Under the pieces are notes generated by a model. It made no database searches and was not told where the DNA came from. It was given only the letters and a program-made list of their open reading frames with translations. A DNA stretch of 64,000 nucleotides, from positions 248,001 through 312,000 of the forward strand of contig NZ_RJUU01000002.1 of the NCBI RefSeq assembly GCF_003751445.1, given 5' to 3'. The position numbers and the translations under genes are program-made. The DNA comes from Streptomyces sp. 840.1 (GTDB lineage Bacteria > Actinomycetota > Actinomycetes > Streptomycetales > Streptomycetaceae). Of this stretch, positions 53,069-61,007 are shown one piece after another; position 1 is the first letter of the stretch; every line of letters begins with the position of its first letter.

Positions 53069-53084
53069 CCCGCACCGGTGCGGG
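53069..53084 (+). terminator. Palindromic hairpin after NUDIX gene
   Basis: CCCGCACC/GGTGCGGG (53069-53084), a 16-bp exact palindrome, lies 6 bp after the NUDIX stop. A short stem, but in the right place. Confidence 0.5.
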
Positions 53085-53130
53085 GGCCCGCCGGCCCTCG
53101 CACCGGGTGAACGGGCCGGAAGCACGGCGT

Positions 53131-53156
53131 TAGGCCTGAGAGCGCTCCCAGGCCTA
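53131..53156. promoter_or_regulatory. LacI-type operator with CebR-box core
   Basis: A 26-bp palindrome with 12 of 13 matched pairs (outer arms TAGGCCTG/CAGGCCTA) centres on TGAGAGCGCTCCCA. That core (53137-53150) differs at one base from the CebR box TGGGAGCGCTCCCA of Streptomyces cellobiose control. It lies 55 bp before the LacI-family gene and could serve autoregulation or regulation by CebR. Confidence 0.65.
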
Positions 53157-53211
53157 TGGTCCGGACTGTTGCGAGGAATCGAACGCACGGCGGTGGAGGG
53201 TGTGGACAGCG

Positions 53212-54201
53212 ATGACCGGGTTCAGACCCACGATCAATGACGTCGCGCTCGCGGCCGGTGTGTCCAGGTCGACGGCTTCCCGGGTCGTCAACGACGTCCC
53301 GGGTGCGTCGGATCCCGTACGCGCCCGGGTTCGCGCGGCCGTCGCCGAGCTGGGCTACCGGCCCAACGAGAGCGCCCGAGCCCTGGCGTCCGGCCGCAGG
53401 CGGGCCGTCGACGTGATCGCCGTGTCCTCCGGGGCCGGCCGGCTCGGCACCCATCCGTACTTCAGCCGGGTCCTGGCCGGCATGATGCCCGTGCTCGAAG
53501 AAGCGGACGCGCAGCTGCGTCTGCATGCGATGGGCAGCGAGCCGGGTGCGGGCGACATCGAGGAGATCGCCGCGAACGCGACGCTCGGGGTGGTGCTCGC
53601 CGATGCCGGCCCGGCGGTGGCGAGGCGGTTCCACCGACGGTGCCGCCGGGTGGTGTCGATGGTGCCGACGGCCGCCTCCGTGCCGGGCATGGAGGCGGAC
53701 AACACCGGTGGTGCGTACGCCGCGGTCGGCGAACTTCACCGGCTCGGCCGCCGCCGGATCGCCGCCGTCCACGGCCCCGCCGGCAACCCCTGCGCCGCGG
53801 ACCGGCGTCTCGGGTACCTGCGCGCCGCCGAGGACCTGGGCCTGCCCGTACTGGACGCCGACGGCGACTTCTGCCGTGAAGGCGGCTACGCCACCGCGTC
53901 GCGGCTGCTCGAACGGGATCCAGGCATCGACGCGATGTTCGTCGCCTGCGACCTCATGGCGGCCGGAGCCGTTCAGGCGATCACCGCCACCGGCCGACGC
54001 GTTCCCGAGGACGTCAGCGTCATCGGCTTCGACGACAGCATCGCCGCCGTCTGCGCCAATCCGCCGCTGACCACGATGCGGCTGCCCGTCGAGGAGATGG
54101 CCGCGGCCGCGATCCGGCTTCTCCTGGACGGCAGCCCGGTCCGTGGGCACCGGCAGTACTTTCCGGTCGAACTCGTCACCCGCCGGAGCACCCGGGCCTG
54201 A
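53212..54201 (+). CDS. LacI-family transcriptional regulator
   Basis: This 329-residue repressor has the LacI HTH (TINDVALAAGVSRSTASRVVNDVPGASDPVRARVRAAVAELGYRPNESARALAS, in residues 6-60) and a periplasmic-binding-like effector domain with DNTGGAYAAVGELHRLGRRRIAAVHGP and the C-terminal VIGFDDSIAAVCANPPLTTM. It binds a sugar-like ligand. The downstream sugar-efflux MFS begins 22 bp later, so it probably controls that gene and itself through the upstream palindrome. ATG 53212 is chosen; GTG 53200 is less likely given the close ribosome binding site. Confidence 0.9.
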   Translation: MTGFRPTINDVALAAGVSRSTASRVVNDVPGASDPVRARVRAAVAELGYRPNESARALASGRRRAVDVIAVSSGAGRLGTHPYFSRVLAGMMPVLEEADAQLRLHAMGSEPGAGDIEEIAANATLGVVLADAGPAVARRFHRRCRRVVSMVPTAASVPGMEADNTGGAYAAVGELHRLGRRRIAAVHGPAGNPCAADRRLGYLRAAEDLGLPVLDADGDFCREGGYATASRLLERDPGIDAMFVACDLMAAGAVQAITATGRRVPEDVSVIGFDDSIAAVCANPPLTTMRLPVEEMAAAAIRLLLDGSPVRGHRQYFPVELVTRRSTRA

Positions 54202-54223
54202 GAACAACAGGAGAACGACAGCG

Positions 54224-55474
54224 ATGTCAGTGAACGACCGGCCCAGGGCCACGGGACCGGCGGCGGACGACCCGGTGGTGCGTACATCGGTGCTGCGACT
54301 CGTACGCGCGTCCCCGCTGTACCGAGGCGCCACCGTCGCCCTCTTCCTGTCCGGGCTGGGGGCCTCGGCAGCCACTCCGCAGATAGCCTCGTACCTGGTC
54401 AACGACCTCGGCGCCTCGCTGACCGAGGCCGGGTTCTTCTACCTCACCAGCCTGACGGCGCCGGTGGCCGGCTACCTCGTCGGCGCCCGCTCGGACCGCG
54501 TCGGCGGGCGCCTGGGCCTCTTCCGCGTCTGCGCGGTCGCCGGATTCCTCGGCTGGATGGGCATCGGGCTGTCGACCCGGCTGTGGATGCCCTACGTCAT
54601 CAGTGCCCTCGTGCTCGGCTTCGCCGGCGCCGCCACCTCGCAGCTCTTCGCCGCGATCCACGACCGGACGACGGCACACCCGGACGGGAACGGTGACGCG
54701 GTCGTCGCCGTCGTACGGATGGCACTGACCGGTGGCTGGGTGATCGGTCCGGCCGCCGGCTCGTTCCTGGCCGCCCAGACCTCCCCGCGCACCATGTTCC
54801 TGGCCACGGCGGTCTGCACCCTGGCTCAGATCGTCCCGCTCGGCGCCCTGCGCACACCGGTTGTGCCACCCGTGGCCGGACACGTACCGAGGTCACGTGC
54901 TCAACGCCCCGCCGCGCGAGCGATGCTGCCGCTGCTCGCCTTCACCGCGCTCTACGTGCTCGTCTATGCCGGGGAGCCGGTCAAGTACGCCTACCTGCCC
55001 CTCTACATGAACGAACAGCTGGGCTTCCCGTCCGGACTCAGCGGCGCGATCATCGGTATCCAGCCGCTCGTCGAGATCATCCTGATGCCACTGGCCGTGG
55101 TCCTCGCCCGCCGGACCGGGATGATGCGGCTGATGGCCGTCGCCGCGGCCCTGGGTGTCGCCGCCAACGTCTGCTTCGCCACCACCGGGACCGCCGCCGG
55201 CCTGTTCGCCGGCCAGATCCTCATGGGCGGCGTATGGGGGGTCTTCGCCGCCCTCGGCATCACCATGGCTCAGCGCCTCCTGCCGGCAGCCGTCGCCACG
55301 GCCTCCGCGATCTTCCTCAGCTCCACCGCTCTGGCGTCCGCCCTGGGCGGCGTCGCCGGAGGCATCGGATCGGCCGCCATCGGACTGCCCCACACGTTCG
55401 TCATCCCGGCCGCACTCGGGTGCCTCGCCGTGGCCGGCCTGGCCTGGATGGCCGGCGGCAAGGCGACGGACTGA
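54224..55474 (+). CDS. MFS sugar efflux transporter (SetB-like)
   Basis: This 416-residue protein has twelve transmembrane helices and the MFS signature (ARSDRVGGRLGLFRVC) between helices 2 and 3. A second half starts with ALYVLVYAGEPVKYAYLPLYMNEQLGFPSGLSGAIIGIQPLVEI, close to E. coli SetA/SetB sugar efflux pumps. It probably exports a sugar or sugar phosphate analogue. It is in a two-gene unit with the LacI regulator. ATG 54224 has AGGAG upstream. Confidence 0.88.
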   Translation: MSVNDRPRATGPAADDPVVRTSVLRLVRASPLYRGATVALFLSGLGASAATPQIASYLVNDLGASLTEAGFFYLTSLTAPVAGYLVGARSDRVGGRLGLFRVCAVAGFLGWMGIGLSTRLWMPYVISALVLGFAGAATSQLFAAIHDRTTAHPDGNGDAVVAVVRMALTGGWVIGPAAGSFLAAQTSPRTMFLATAVCTLAQIVPLGALRTPVVPPVAGHVPRSRAQRPAARAMLPLLAFTALYVLVYAGEPVKYAYLPLYMNEQLGFPSGLSGAIIGIQPLVEIILMPLAVVLARRTGMMRLMAVAAALGVAANVCFATTGTAAGLFAGQILMGGVWGVFAALGITMAQRLLPAAVATASAIFLSSTALASALGGVAGGIGSAAIGLPHTFVIPAALGCLAVAGLAWMAGGKATD

Positions 55475-55511
55475 CCACCGGTCATGGCCCTCCCCGCGCG
55501 GGGGCCGGTCC

Positions 55512-56273
55512 TCAGACGGTGCGCACGAGGGTGCCCGCGTCCTGGAGCGCGGTGACCTCGGCGGATGCCGCCGAAGCGTCGGTGACGAGGGTGTGCAGGA
55601 GCGTGACGGGGCCGACGTGGGCGTAGGCGGTGTGGCCGAGCTTGCTGCCGTCGGCGGCGACGATGATGCGGCGGGCCGACGCGATGCCGGCCTTCTTCAC
55701 GGCGGCGTCGTCGAGGTCGTAGGCGGTCAGGCCTTCGGCGGCGCTCAGACCGCAGCAGCCGATGACGGCCGTGTCGAAGCGCAGCGCCGCCAGGGACGCG
55801 AGAGTGAGCGGTCCGGTGAGTGCGCCCTCGGCGGACCGGGGCTGCCCGCCGGGCACCATCAGGGTGGCCGGACCCGGGTTCTCGCCGAACACGTGGACCG
55901 CCTGCAACGACAGGGGCATCACGGTGACGGGCCGGCGGCGCAGCAGGTGGGCGACCTCCACGCAGGTGGTGCCGCTGTCGAGGAGGACGGTCTCGCCGTC
56001 GGCGACGAGCGAGGCGACCTCGGCCGCGATGCGGCGCTTGGCGTCGACGGCCTCGTGGGCACGGAGCGCGAAGGGCGGCTCCTCGCCGCGGAGCAGCAGG
56101 GTGCGGGCCCCGCCGCGGACCCGTTCGAGGACTCCTTGGGCGGCCAGCGTGTCGAGGTCGCGCCGAATGGTCATCTCGGAGGCACCGGTCAGTTCGGCGA
56201 GCTCCTGAACAGTGCTCCTGCTCGACTCCCTGACGGTCTGCGCGATCACCCTGTGCCGCTCTGCGTTGCTCAT
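55512..56273 (-). CDS. DeoR-family transcriptional regulator
   Basis: This 253-residue protein has the DeoR HTH (AQTVRESSRSTVQELAELTGASEMTIRRDLDTLAAQGVLERVRGGART) and the DeoR C-terminal sensor (phosphosugar-isomerase fold), with DSGTTCVEVAHLL and GLTAYDLDDAAVKKAGIASARRIIVAADGSKLG. It senses a phosphorylated sugar. It is divergent from an MFS gene and shares a 90-bp control region holding a 23-bp palindrome. The ATG at 56273 gives the standard start. Confidence 0.9.
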   Translation of the reverse strand: MSNAERHRVIAQTVRESSRSTVQELAELTGASEMTIRRDLDTLAAQGVLERVRGGARTLLLRGEEPPFALRAHEAVDAKRRIAAEVASLVADGETVLLDSGTTCVEVAHLLRRRPVTVMPLSLQAVHVFGENPGPATLMVPGGQPRSAEGALTGPLTLASLAALRFDTAVIGCCGLSAAEGLTAYDLDDAAVKKAGIASARRIIVAADGSKLGHTAYAHVGPVTLLHTLVTDASAASAEVTALQDAGTLVRTV

Positions 56274-56311
56274 GGCTCGATTGAACACCACATCGAACGA
56301 ACATGTCTCAT

Positions 56312-56334
56312 GATTGGAAACGCCGTTTTCAATC
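56312..56334. promoter_or_regulatory. DeoR operator candidate
   Basis: A near-perfect 23-bp palindrome with arms GATTGGAAACG (56312-56322) and CGTTTTCAATC (56324-56334) lies between the deoR and MFS genes. A possible promoter for the MFS gene, TTTTCA (56326-56331)-N18-TACGGT (56350-56355), overlaps its right arm, so binding should repress. CGAACat/atGTTCG repeats flank it. Confidence 0.55.
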
Positions 56335-56362
56335 ACTCGGAATGTTCGGTACGGTGGGTTTC

Positions 56363-57601
56363 ATGAGTCATTCGCTTCGTCTCGCCCGTTCGGCGACCTT
56401 CGTCTACTTCATCCTCTGCGGCACGTTGATGGGGGCCTGGGTGGTGCACATCCCGGCCATCGAGGAGCGCGTAGGCATCAGTCACGCGACGCTCGGCGGG
56501 CTGCTGGTGCTGCTGGGGCTCGGGGCGTTCGCCGGTATGCAACTGGCCGGGCGACTGACCGACCGTCTCGGGGCGCGCACGGTCATCCCCGCGGCCGGCG
56601 TGCTGTGCAGCGCGACCCTGGTGCTGCCCGGCCTCGCTCAGGAGCCGTGGACGCTGGCGGGTGCCCTGCTGGTCTTCGGCTTCTGCAACGGCTGCCTGGA
56701 CGTGAGCATGAACGCCCACGCCGTGCACGTGGAGAAGGCGTACGGCCGTCCGGTCATGTCGGCCTTCCACGCCACGTTCTCGGTCGGCGGCGTCCTCGCC
56801 GCGCTCGTCGGGGCGGCCGCGGCGAGCGCCGGCCTGGAGCCCGTCGCGAGCATGGCTGTCGTGGGGGTCCTGGGCATCGTGATCGCCCTGGTACCGGTAC
56901 GCGCCCTGCTGCCGGCCGCACCCCGGCCCGGCACGGATACCGGCGCAGGCGGCACGGAGAAGGACGAGCGCGCGCCGGCCGCCGAGCGCCGGCCTGCCGG
57001 CAGCCGTATCTGGGCCCTCGCCGCCCTCGCGCTCATGGTCATGCTGTGCGAGGGAGCCGCGAACGACTGGAGCGCGTTGCACCTGAAGGACATCCTGGGC
57101 GCGTCCGCGAGCACGGCCGCCTTCGCGTACGGCACCTTCGCCGCGACCATGACCATCGGCCGGCTGTGCGCCGACCGGCTCGTCGGGCGGTTCGGGTCCC
57201 TGGCGATCCTGCGCTACGGCGCGGCCCTGGCCGCCGTGGGCATATCGGTCGTGGCCCTGGCTCCGTGGATGTGGGCCGCGTTCGCCGGCTGGGCGCTCTT
57301 CGGCCTCGGGCTGTCCGGCTGTGTCCCGCAGCTGTTCAGCGCGGCCGGCCACGCTGATTCGTCAGCCGCGGGGACCAACGTCTCGCGCGTCGCCGGGCTC
57401 GGCTACGTCGGCATGCTCGCAGGGCCGGCCGTCATCGGCTGGCTGACCCATCTCGTGCCCCTGAACCACGCCTTCCTGCTGCTCGCGCTGCTGTCTGCGA
57501 TCACTTCCGTGGCAGCCGTGGCCCTGCGCACCGGCTCCGGCCGGACGAGCGAGCCGGCGACAACCGGCGACGGTCCCCTCGGGGCACGGGGGGACCGGTA
57601 A
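56363..57601 (+). CDS. MFS transporter (DeoR-linked)
   Basis: This 412-residue protein has twelve helices, the MFS loop GRLTDRLGARTVIPAAG, and the helix 5-like GFCNGCLDVSMNAHAVHVEKAYGRPVMSAFHATFSVGG. This last motif is common in the fucose/PMR-type subfamily. A Pro/Glu-rich cytoplasmic loop of about 35 residues separates the halves. It likely transports a sugar controlled by the divergent DeoR. ATG 56363 is 8 bp after a TACGGT -10 box, so the message may be leaderless; 56342 is an in-frame alternative. Confidence 0.87.
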   Translation: MSHSLRLARSATFVYFILCGTLMGAWVVHIPAIEERVGISHATLGGLLVLLGLGAFAGMQLAGRLTDRLGARTVIPAAGVLCSATLVLPGLAQEPWTLAGALLVFGFCNGCLDVSMNAHAVHVEKAYGRPVMSAFHATFSVGGVLAALVGAAAASAGLEPVASMAVVGVLGIVIALVPVRALLPAAPRPGTDTGAGGTEKDERAPAAERRPAGSRIWALAALALMVMLCEGAANDWSALHLKDILGASASTAAFAYGTFAATMTIGRLCADRLVGRFGSLAILRYGAALAAVGISVVALAPWMWAAFAGWALFGLGLSGCVPQLFSAAGHADSSAAGTNVSRVAGLGYVGMLAGPAVIGWLTHLVPLNHAFLLLALLSAITSVAAVALRTGSGRTSEPATTGDGPLGARGDR

Positions 57602-57603
57602 CC

Positions 57604-58218
57604 ATGACCAGCGACCGGCGCATCGTGCTCTTCGACCTGTTCGGAGTCATCGCCCGCCACCAACGTCCGGGCTCCCTGAAGAAGATGGCCGCCCGCTGCC
57701 ACGCATCCACCGGCGCCTTCACCACGGCCTACTGGGCCTGCCGCCGGCCCTACGACGCCGGCTGGTCCGCGACCGCGTACTGGACCGCCGTACTGCGCTG
57801 GCTGTCCCGGCCCGTCGACGCCGCCACGATCGAGGAGCTGCGCCTCATCGACATCGACAGCTGGTCACGCGTCGACCCCCGGATGGTCGCCTACGTCCGG
57901 TCCCTGCGCGGCGTCGCCGAGGTCGCCCTGCTGTCCAACATCCCCGCGGACCACGCGGAGGCCTTCCTCGCCGCGCAGCCCTGGCTCCACGAGCTGGATC
58001 ACGTCGCCTTCTCCGGCAGGATCGGAGCGGCGAAGCCGGATCCGGCGGCTTTCCGGCACTGCGTCGTGGCCATGCGGGCCGCGCCGGCGGACTTCCTCTT
58101 CGTCGACGACCGCGAGGAGAACGTGCGCGCCGCGCGGGCCGTCGGCCTGAACGGGCACGTCTTCACTGATCGCGACGAGTCGGCGCGAGCCATCGGCGCC
58201 TGGTTGCGCCGCAGGTGA
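57604..58218 (+). CDS. HAD-superfamily hydrolase
   Basis: This 204-residue HAD protein has motif I FDLFGVI, in which the second catalytic Asp of DxD is replaced by Phe, as in haloacid-dehalogenase or epoxide-hydrolase N-domain types. Motif II is in LLSNIPADHAEAF and motifs III-IV are in GRIGAAKPDPAAF and FLFVDDREENVRAA. Without the second Asp, ordinary phosphatase activity is doubtful. It starts 2 bp after the MFS gene, so it is co-transcribed with it under DeoR control. Confidence 0.88.
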   Translation: MTSDRRIVLFDLFGVIARHQRPGSLKKMAARCHASTGAFTTAYWACRRPYDAGWSATAYWTAVLRWLSRPVDAATIEELRLIDIDSWSRVDPRMVAYVRSLRGVAEVALLSNIPADHAEAFLAAQPWLHELDHVAFSGRIGAAKPDPAAFRHCVVAMRAAPADFLFVDDREENVRAARAVGLNGHVFTDRDESARAIGAWLRRR

Positions 58219-58288
58219 TCCGGTCGGGCACGGCATCATTCGCGGCCGTCACACTCGCCCGCACACTGCGGCCGACCCGCCCCCGACG

Positions 58289-58312
58289 GGCCCGGCGTCC
58301 TGGCGCCGGGCC
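58289..58312 (-). terminator. Terminator of the 3-hydroxybutyryl-CoA dehydrogenase gene
   Basis: GGCCCGGCG (58289-58297) pairs with CGCCGGGCC (58304-58312) around loop TCCTGG, 14 bp beyond the - stop at 58327. The convergent HAD gene ends 70 bp away on the other side. Confidence 0.65.
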
Positions 58313-58326
58313 TGTCGCCAGGACGG

Positions 58327-59196
58327 TCAGTACGGGTAGAACCCCGAGCCGGTCTTCCGGCCGAGCCGGCCCGCGTCCACCATCCGCTGGAGCAGCGGGG
58401 GAGCGGCGTACAGCGGCTCCTTGTACTCGGCGTACATCGAGTCGGCGACCGAGGCCACGGTGTCCAGGCCGATCAGGTCGGCGAGCTTGAGCGGGCCCAT
58501 CGGGTGGGCGCAGCCCATCTCCATGCCGTTGTCGATGTCCTCGCGGCTGGCGATGCCCGACTCGAACATCCGGATCGCGGAGAGGAGGTACGGAATCAGC
58601 AGCGCGTTGACGACGAAGCCGGACCTGTCCTGGGCGCGGATCGGGTGCTTGCCGAGTATGTCCTGCACCACGGCCTCGGCGCGCTTGACCGTCTCGTCGG
58701 ACGTGGTCAGCGCGGGGATCAGCTCGACGAGCTTCTGCACCGGGGCCGGGTTGAAGAAGTGGATGCCGATGACCCGGTCGGGGCGCGAGGTCGCGACGGC
58801 CAGCTTCACCAGCGGGATCGAGGAGGTGTTGGAGGCCAGGATCGCGTCCTGCCGGGTCACCACCTGGTCCAGCACCTGGAAGATCTCGGTCTTGACCTGT
58901 TCGTTCTCCACGACGGCCTCGATGACGAGATCGCGGTCCGCGAACTCGCCGAGGTCGGTGGTGAAGCTGAGGCGGCCGAGGGTCTCGTCGCGCTCCTCCT
59001 CGGTGATCTTGCCGCGCTCGGCGGCCTTGGAGAGGGAGTTGTAGAGCCGGGTGCGACCGATCTCCAGCGCCTCGCCGGTGGTCTCGGCCACTCTGACATC
59101 GAGGCCGCTGCGGGCACACACCTCCGCGATGCCTGCGCCCATCTGGCCGCAGCCGACCACTCCGACGCGTGCGATGTCCGCCATAGAGTCCGTCAC
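58327..59196 (-). CDS. 3-hydroxybutyryl-CoA dehydrogenase
   Basis: This 289-residue enzyme has the NAD-binding GVVGCGQMGAGIAEVCARSG (residues 11-30), the catalytic His in GIHFFNPAP with the conserved NTSSIPL upstream, and a C-terminal helical dimerisation domain. It interconverts acetoacetyl-CoA and 3-hydroxybutyryl-CoA, feeding ethylmalonyl-CoA or butyrate metabolism in Streptomyces. GTG 59196 (VTDSMADIARVG) is chosen over ATG 59184. Confidence 0.93.
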   Translation of the reverse strand: MTDSMADIARVGVVGCGQMGAGIAEVCARSGLDVRVAETTGEALEIGRTRLYNSLSKAAERGKITEEERDETLGRLSFTTDLGEFADRDLVIEAVVENEQVKTEIFQVLDQVVTRQDAILASNTSSIPLVKLAVATSRPDRVIGIHFFNPAPVQKLVELIPALTTSDETVKRAEAVVQDILGKHPIRAQDRSGFVVNALLIPYLLSAIRMFESGIASREDIDNGMEMGCAHPMGPLKLADLIGLDTVASVADSMYAEYKEPLYAAPPLLQRMVDAGRLGRKTGSGFYPY

Positions 59197-59371
59197 CTCG
59201 TGCCTTTCACTGTTCTCCGTGCGGCGGCATCCGTTCGGTTCCGGGCTCCGCCTCGACCCCACGACGTTACTCCGCGCCCCGCACGGGATCGCAGGCCGGG
59301 GCGCGCACGCGCGGCCCCGGCCGGTGTTTCCGGGGGCCGGACGAGGACAGAGAGACGGCAGGTGCGAAGAA

Positions 59372-60649
59372 ATGCGGCAAATCGCCAGAAGGAGCTTTGT
59401 GGCCGGTGCGGCCGGGGCGGCGGCAGCGGTGGTGGCCTCGGGCTCGGTGGCCGCCCAGGCGGCCGCGGACCCGCCGGGCGAGCGGCGTGCGGAGGAGGCG
59501 GGCGCGCCCCGCGACACGCCGCGGCGTGAGCTGCGAGGGATGTGGGTGGGGACGGTCGACAACCTCGACTGGCCCTCGAAACCGGGGCTCTCCGCCGCCG
59601 CGCAGGAGGCCGAGCTGATGGCCTACCTCGACGAGGCCGTCGACCGCCGGCTGAACGCCGTGATCCTCCAGGTCCGCCCGTCCGCCGACGCGCTGTGGCC
59701 CTCCTCGTACGAGCCGTGGGCCAAGTGCCTCACCGGCGTCCAGGGCAAGGACCCCGGCTGGGACCCGCTGGGGACCGCGGTGCGGGAGGCGCACAGCCGA
59801 GGCCTGGAGCTGCACGCCTGGTTCAACCCGTACCGGGTCGCCAACCACACCGACCGCTCCCGGCTGGCCGCCACGCACCCCGCCCGGGTGCACCCCGACT
59901 GGGCGCTGCCGTACGGCGGGAAGCTCTACTACAACCCGGGCCTGCCAGAGGTCCGCAGCTTCGTCCAGGACGCGATGCTGGACGCGGTCCGCCGCTACGA
60001 GATCGACGCCGTCCACTGGGACGACTACTTCTACCCCTACCCGGTGGCCGGGCAGTCCTTCGCGGACGACGCCGCGTACAAGAAGCACGGTGCGGGCTTC
60101 GCGAGCAAGGCGGCCTGGCGGCGCTCCAACACCGACAAGCTCGTGCAGGAGACCGCCCGGCGGATCAAGACGGTCAGGCCGGGCGTCCGGTTCGGCATCA
60201 GCCCCTTCGGGGTATGGCGCAACGCCTCGACCGACCCGCTCGGCTCCAGGAGCGCGGCGGGGGTGCAGACCTACGACGATCTGTACGCCGACACCCGAGG
60301 CTGGATCAAGAAGGGCTGGATCGACTACATCTGCCCCCAGCTCTACTGGAACATCGGCCTCACCGCCGCCGACTACGCCGTGCTGGTGCCCTGGTGGAAC
60401 GAGGTGGTACGGGGTACCGGCGTCGACCTCTTCATCGGAGAGGCGCTCTACAAGGCGGGCGACCCGGCCCAGCCCAAGGCCTGGCAGGACCCGGCGGAGC
60501 TCTCCCGGCACATCGACCTCGCCGCGAAGTACGACCAGGTCCGCGGCCACGCCTACTTCTCGGGGAGGGCGGTGGTCGCGGACCGGATCGGTGCGATGGA
60601 GCGGGTGGTGGCCGACCACTACCGCTCGCGGGTGCGCCCGCCCGGCTGA
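59372..60649 (+). CDS. Tat-exported GHL10-family (DUF187) glycosyl hydrolase-like protein
   Basis: This 425-residue protein begins with a twin-arginine signal (ARRSFVAGAAGAAAAVVASG, cleavage about AQA). The GHL10 barrel follows (RELRGMWVGTVDNLDWPS, PYRVANHTDRSRLA, the acidic motif VHWDDYFYPYP, then PQLYWNIGLTAADYAVLVPWW). Related proteins act on glycans; the substrate here is unknown. The Tat signal links it in function to the tatA-tatC genes earlier in the window. ATG 59372 lacks a strong ribosome binding site but fits the signal peptide. Confidence 0.88.
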   Translation: MRQIARRSFVAGAAGAAAAVVASGSVAAQAAADPPGERRAEEAGAPRDTPRRELRGMWVGTVDNLDWPSKPGLSAAAQEAELMAYLDEAVDRRLNAVILQVRPSADALWPSSYEPWAKCLTGVQGKDPGWDPLGTAVREAHSRGLELHAWFNPYRVANHTDRSRLAATHPARVHPDWALPYGGKLYYNPGLPEVRSFVQDAMLDAVRRYEIDAVHWDDYFYPYPVAGQSFADDAAYKKHGAGFASKAAWRRSNTDKLVQETARRIKTVRPGVRFGISPFGVWRNASTDPLGSRSAAGVQTYDDLYADTRGWIKKGWIDYICPQLYWNIGLTAADYAVLVPWWNEVVRGTGVDLFIGEALYKAGDPAQPKAWQDPAELSRHIDLAAKYDQVRGHAYFSGRAVVADRIGAMERVVADHYRSRVRPPG

Positions 60650-60681
60650 CCGGGCCGGGTGCCTTGTGGCGCCGGGGCCCC

Positions 60682-60772
60682 AGGGTCCCGGCGCCCGGGG
60701 GGCCTCGTCGTGCCGGACGACGCTTCCCTAGGGTCCCGGCGCCCGGGGAGCCTCGTCGTGCCGGACGACGCT
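60682..60772. repeat. 48-bp tandem duplication
   Basis: Two 43-bp copies (60682-60724 and 60730-60772), starting AGGGTCCCGGCGCCC and ending CGGACGACGCT, differ at one base and repeat with a 48-bp period. The second copy contains the last 14 or so codons and the stop of the DUF1918 gene; the first lies past the stop. Confidence 0.8.
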
Positions 60773-60934
60773 GTCGGGGCCCGGGGCCAGGAGATGTTCA
60801 TGTCCGTCGTCGAAGCGGACGCGGTAGGGGGGAGTGCCCCCGTCCCCGAGCACCTCGACGATCTCTGCGACCCGGTCGTGCTGCCCCACGGTCCTGCCGT
60901 GCGTCACCAGCCGGTCGCCCGTGTGTGCCTCCAT
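60728..60934 (-). CDS. DUF1918 small protein
   Basis: This 68-residue protein has the DUF1918 pattern (GDRLVTHGRTVGQHDRVAEIVEV; PPYRVRFDDGHEHLLAPGPDSVV), a small SH3-like beta-barrel of unknown function in actinobacteria. ATG 60934 has GGAGG ten bases upstream. The last 14 codons lie in one unit of a tandem duplication. Confidence 0.85.
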   Translation of the reverse strand: MEAHTGDRLVTHGRTVGQHDRVAEIVEVLGDGGTPPYRVRFDDGHEHLLAPGPDSVVRHDEAPRAPGP

Positions 60935-61007
60935 CGGGAGTGACCTCCTCACGGGTGGCGGTCCATGTCGACAAGTCTATGTCCGAGCCGCCGGCCCCCC
61001 GGTGCGG

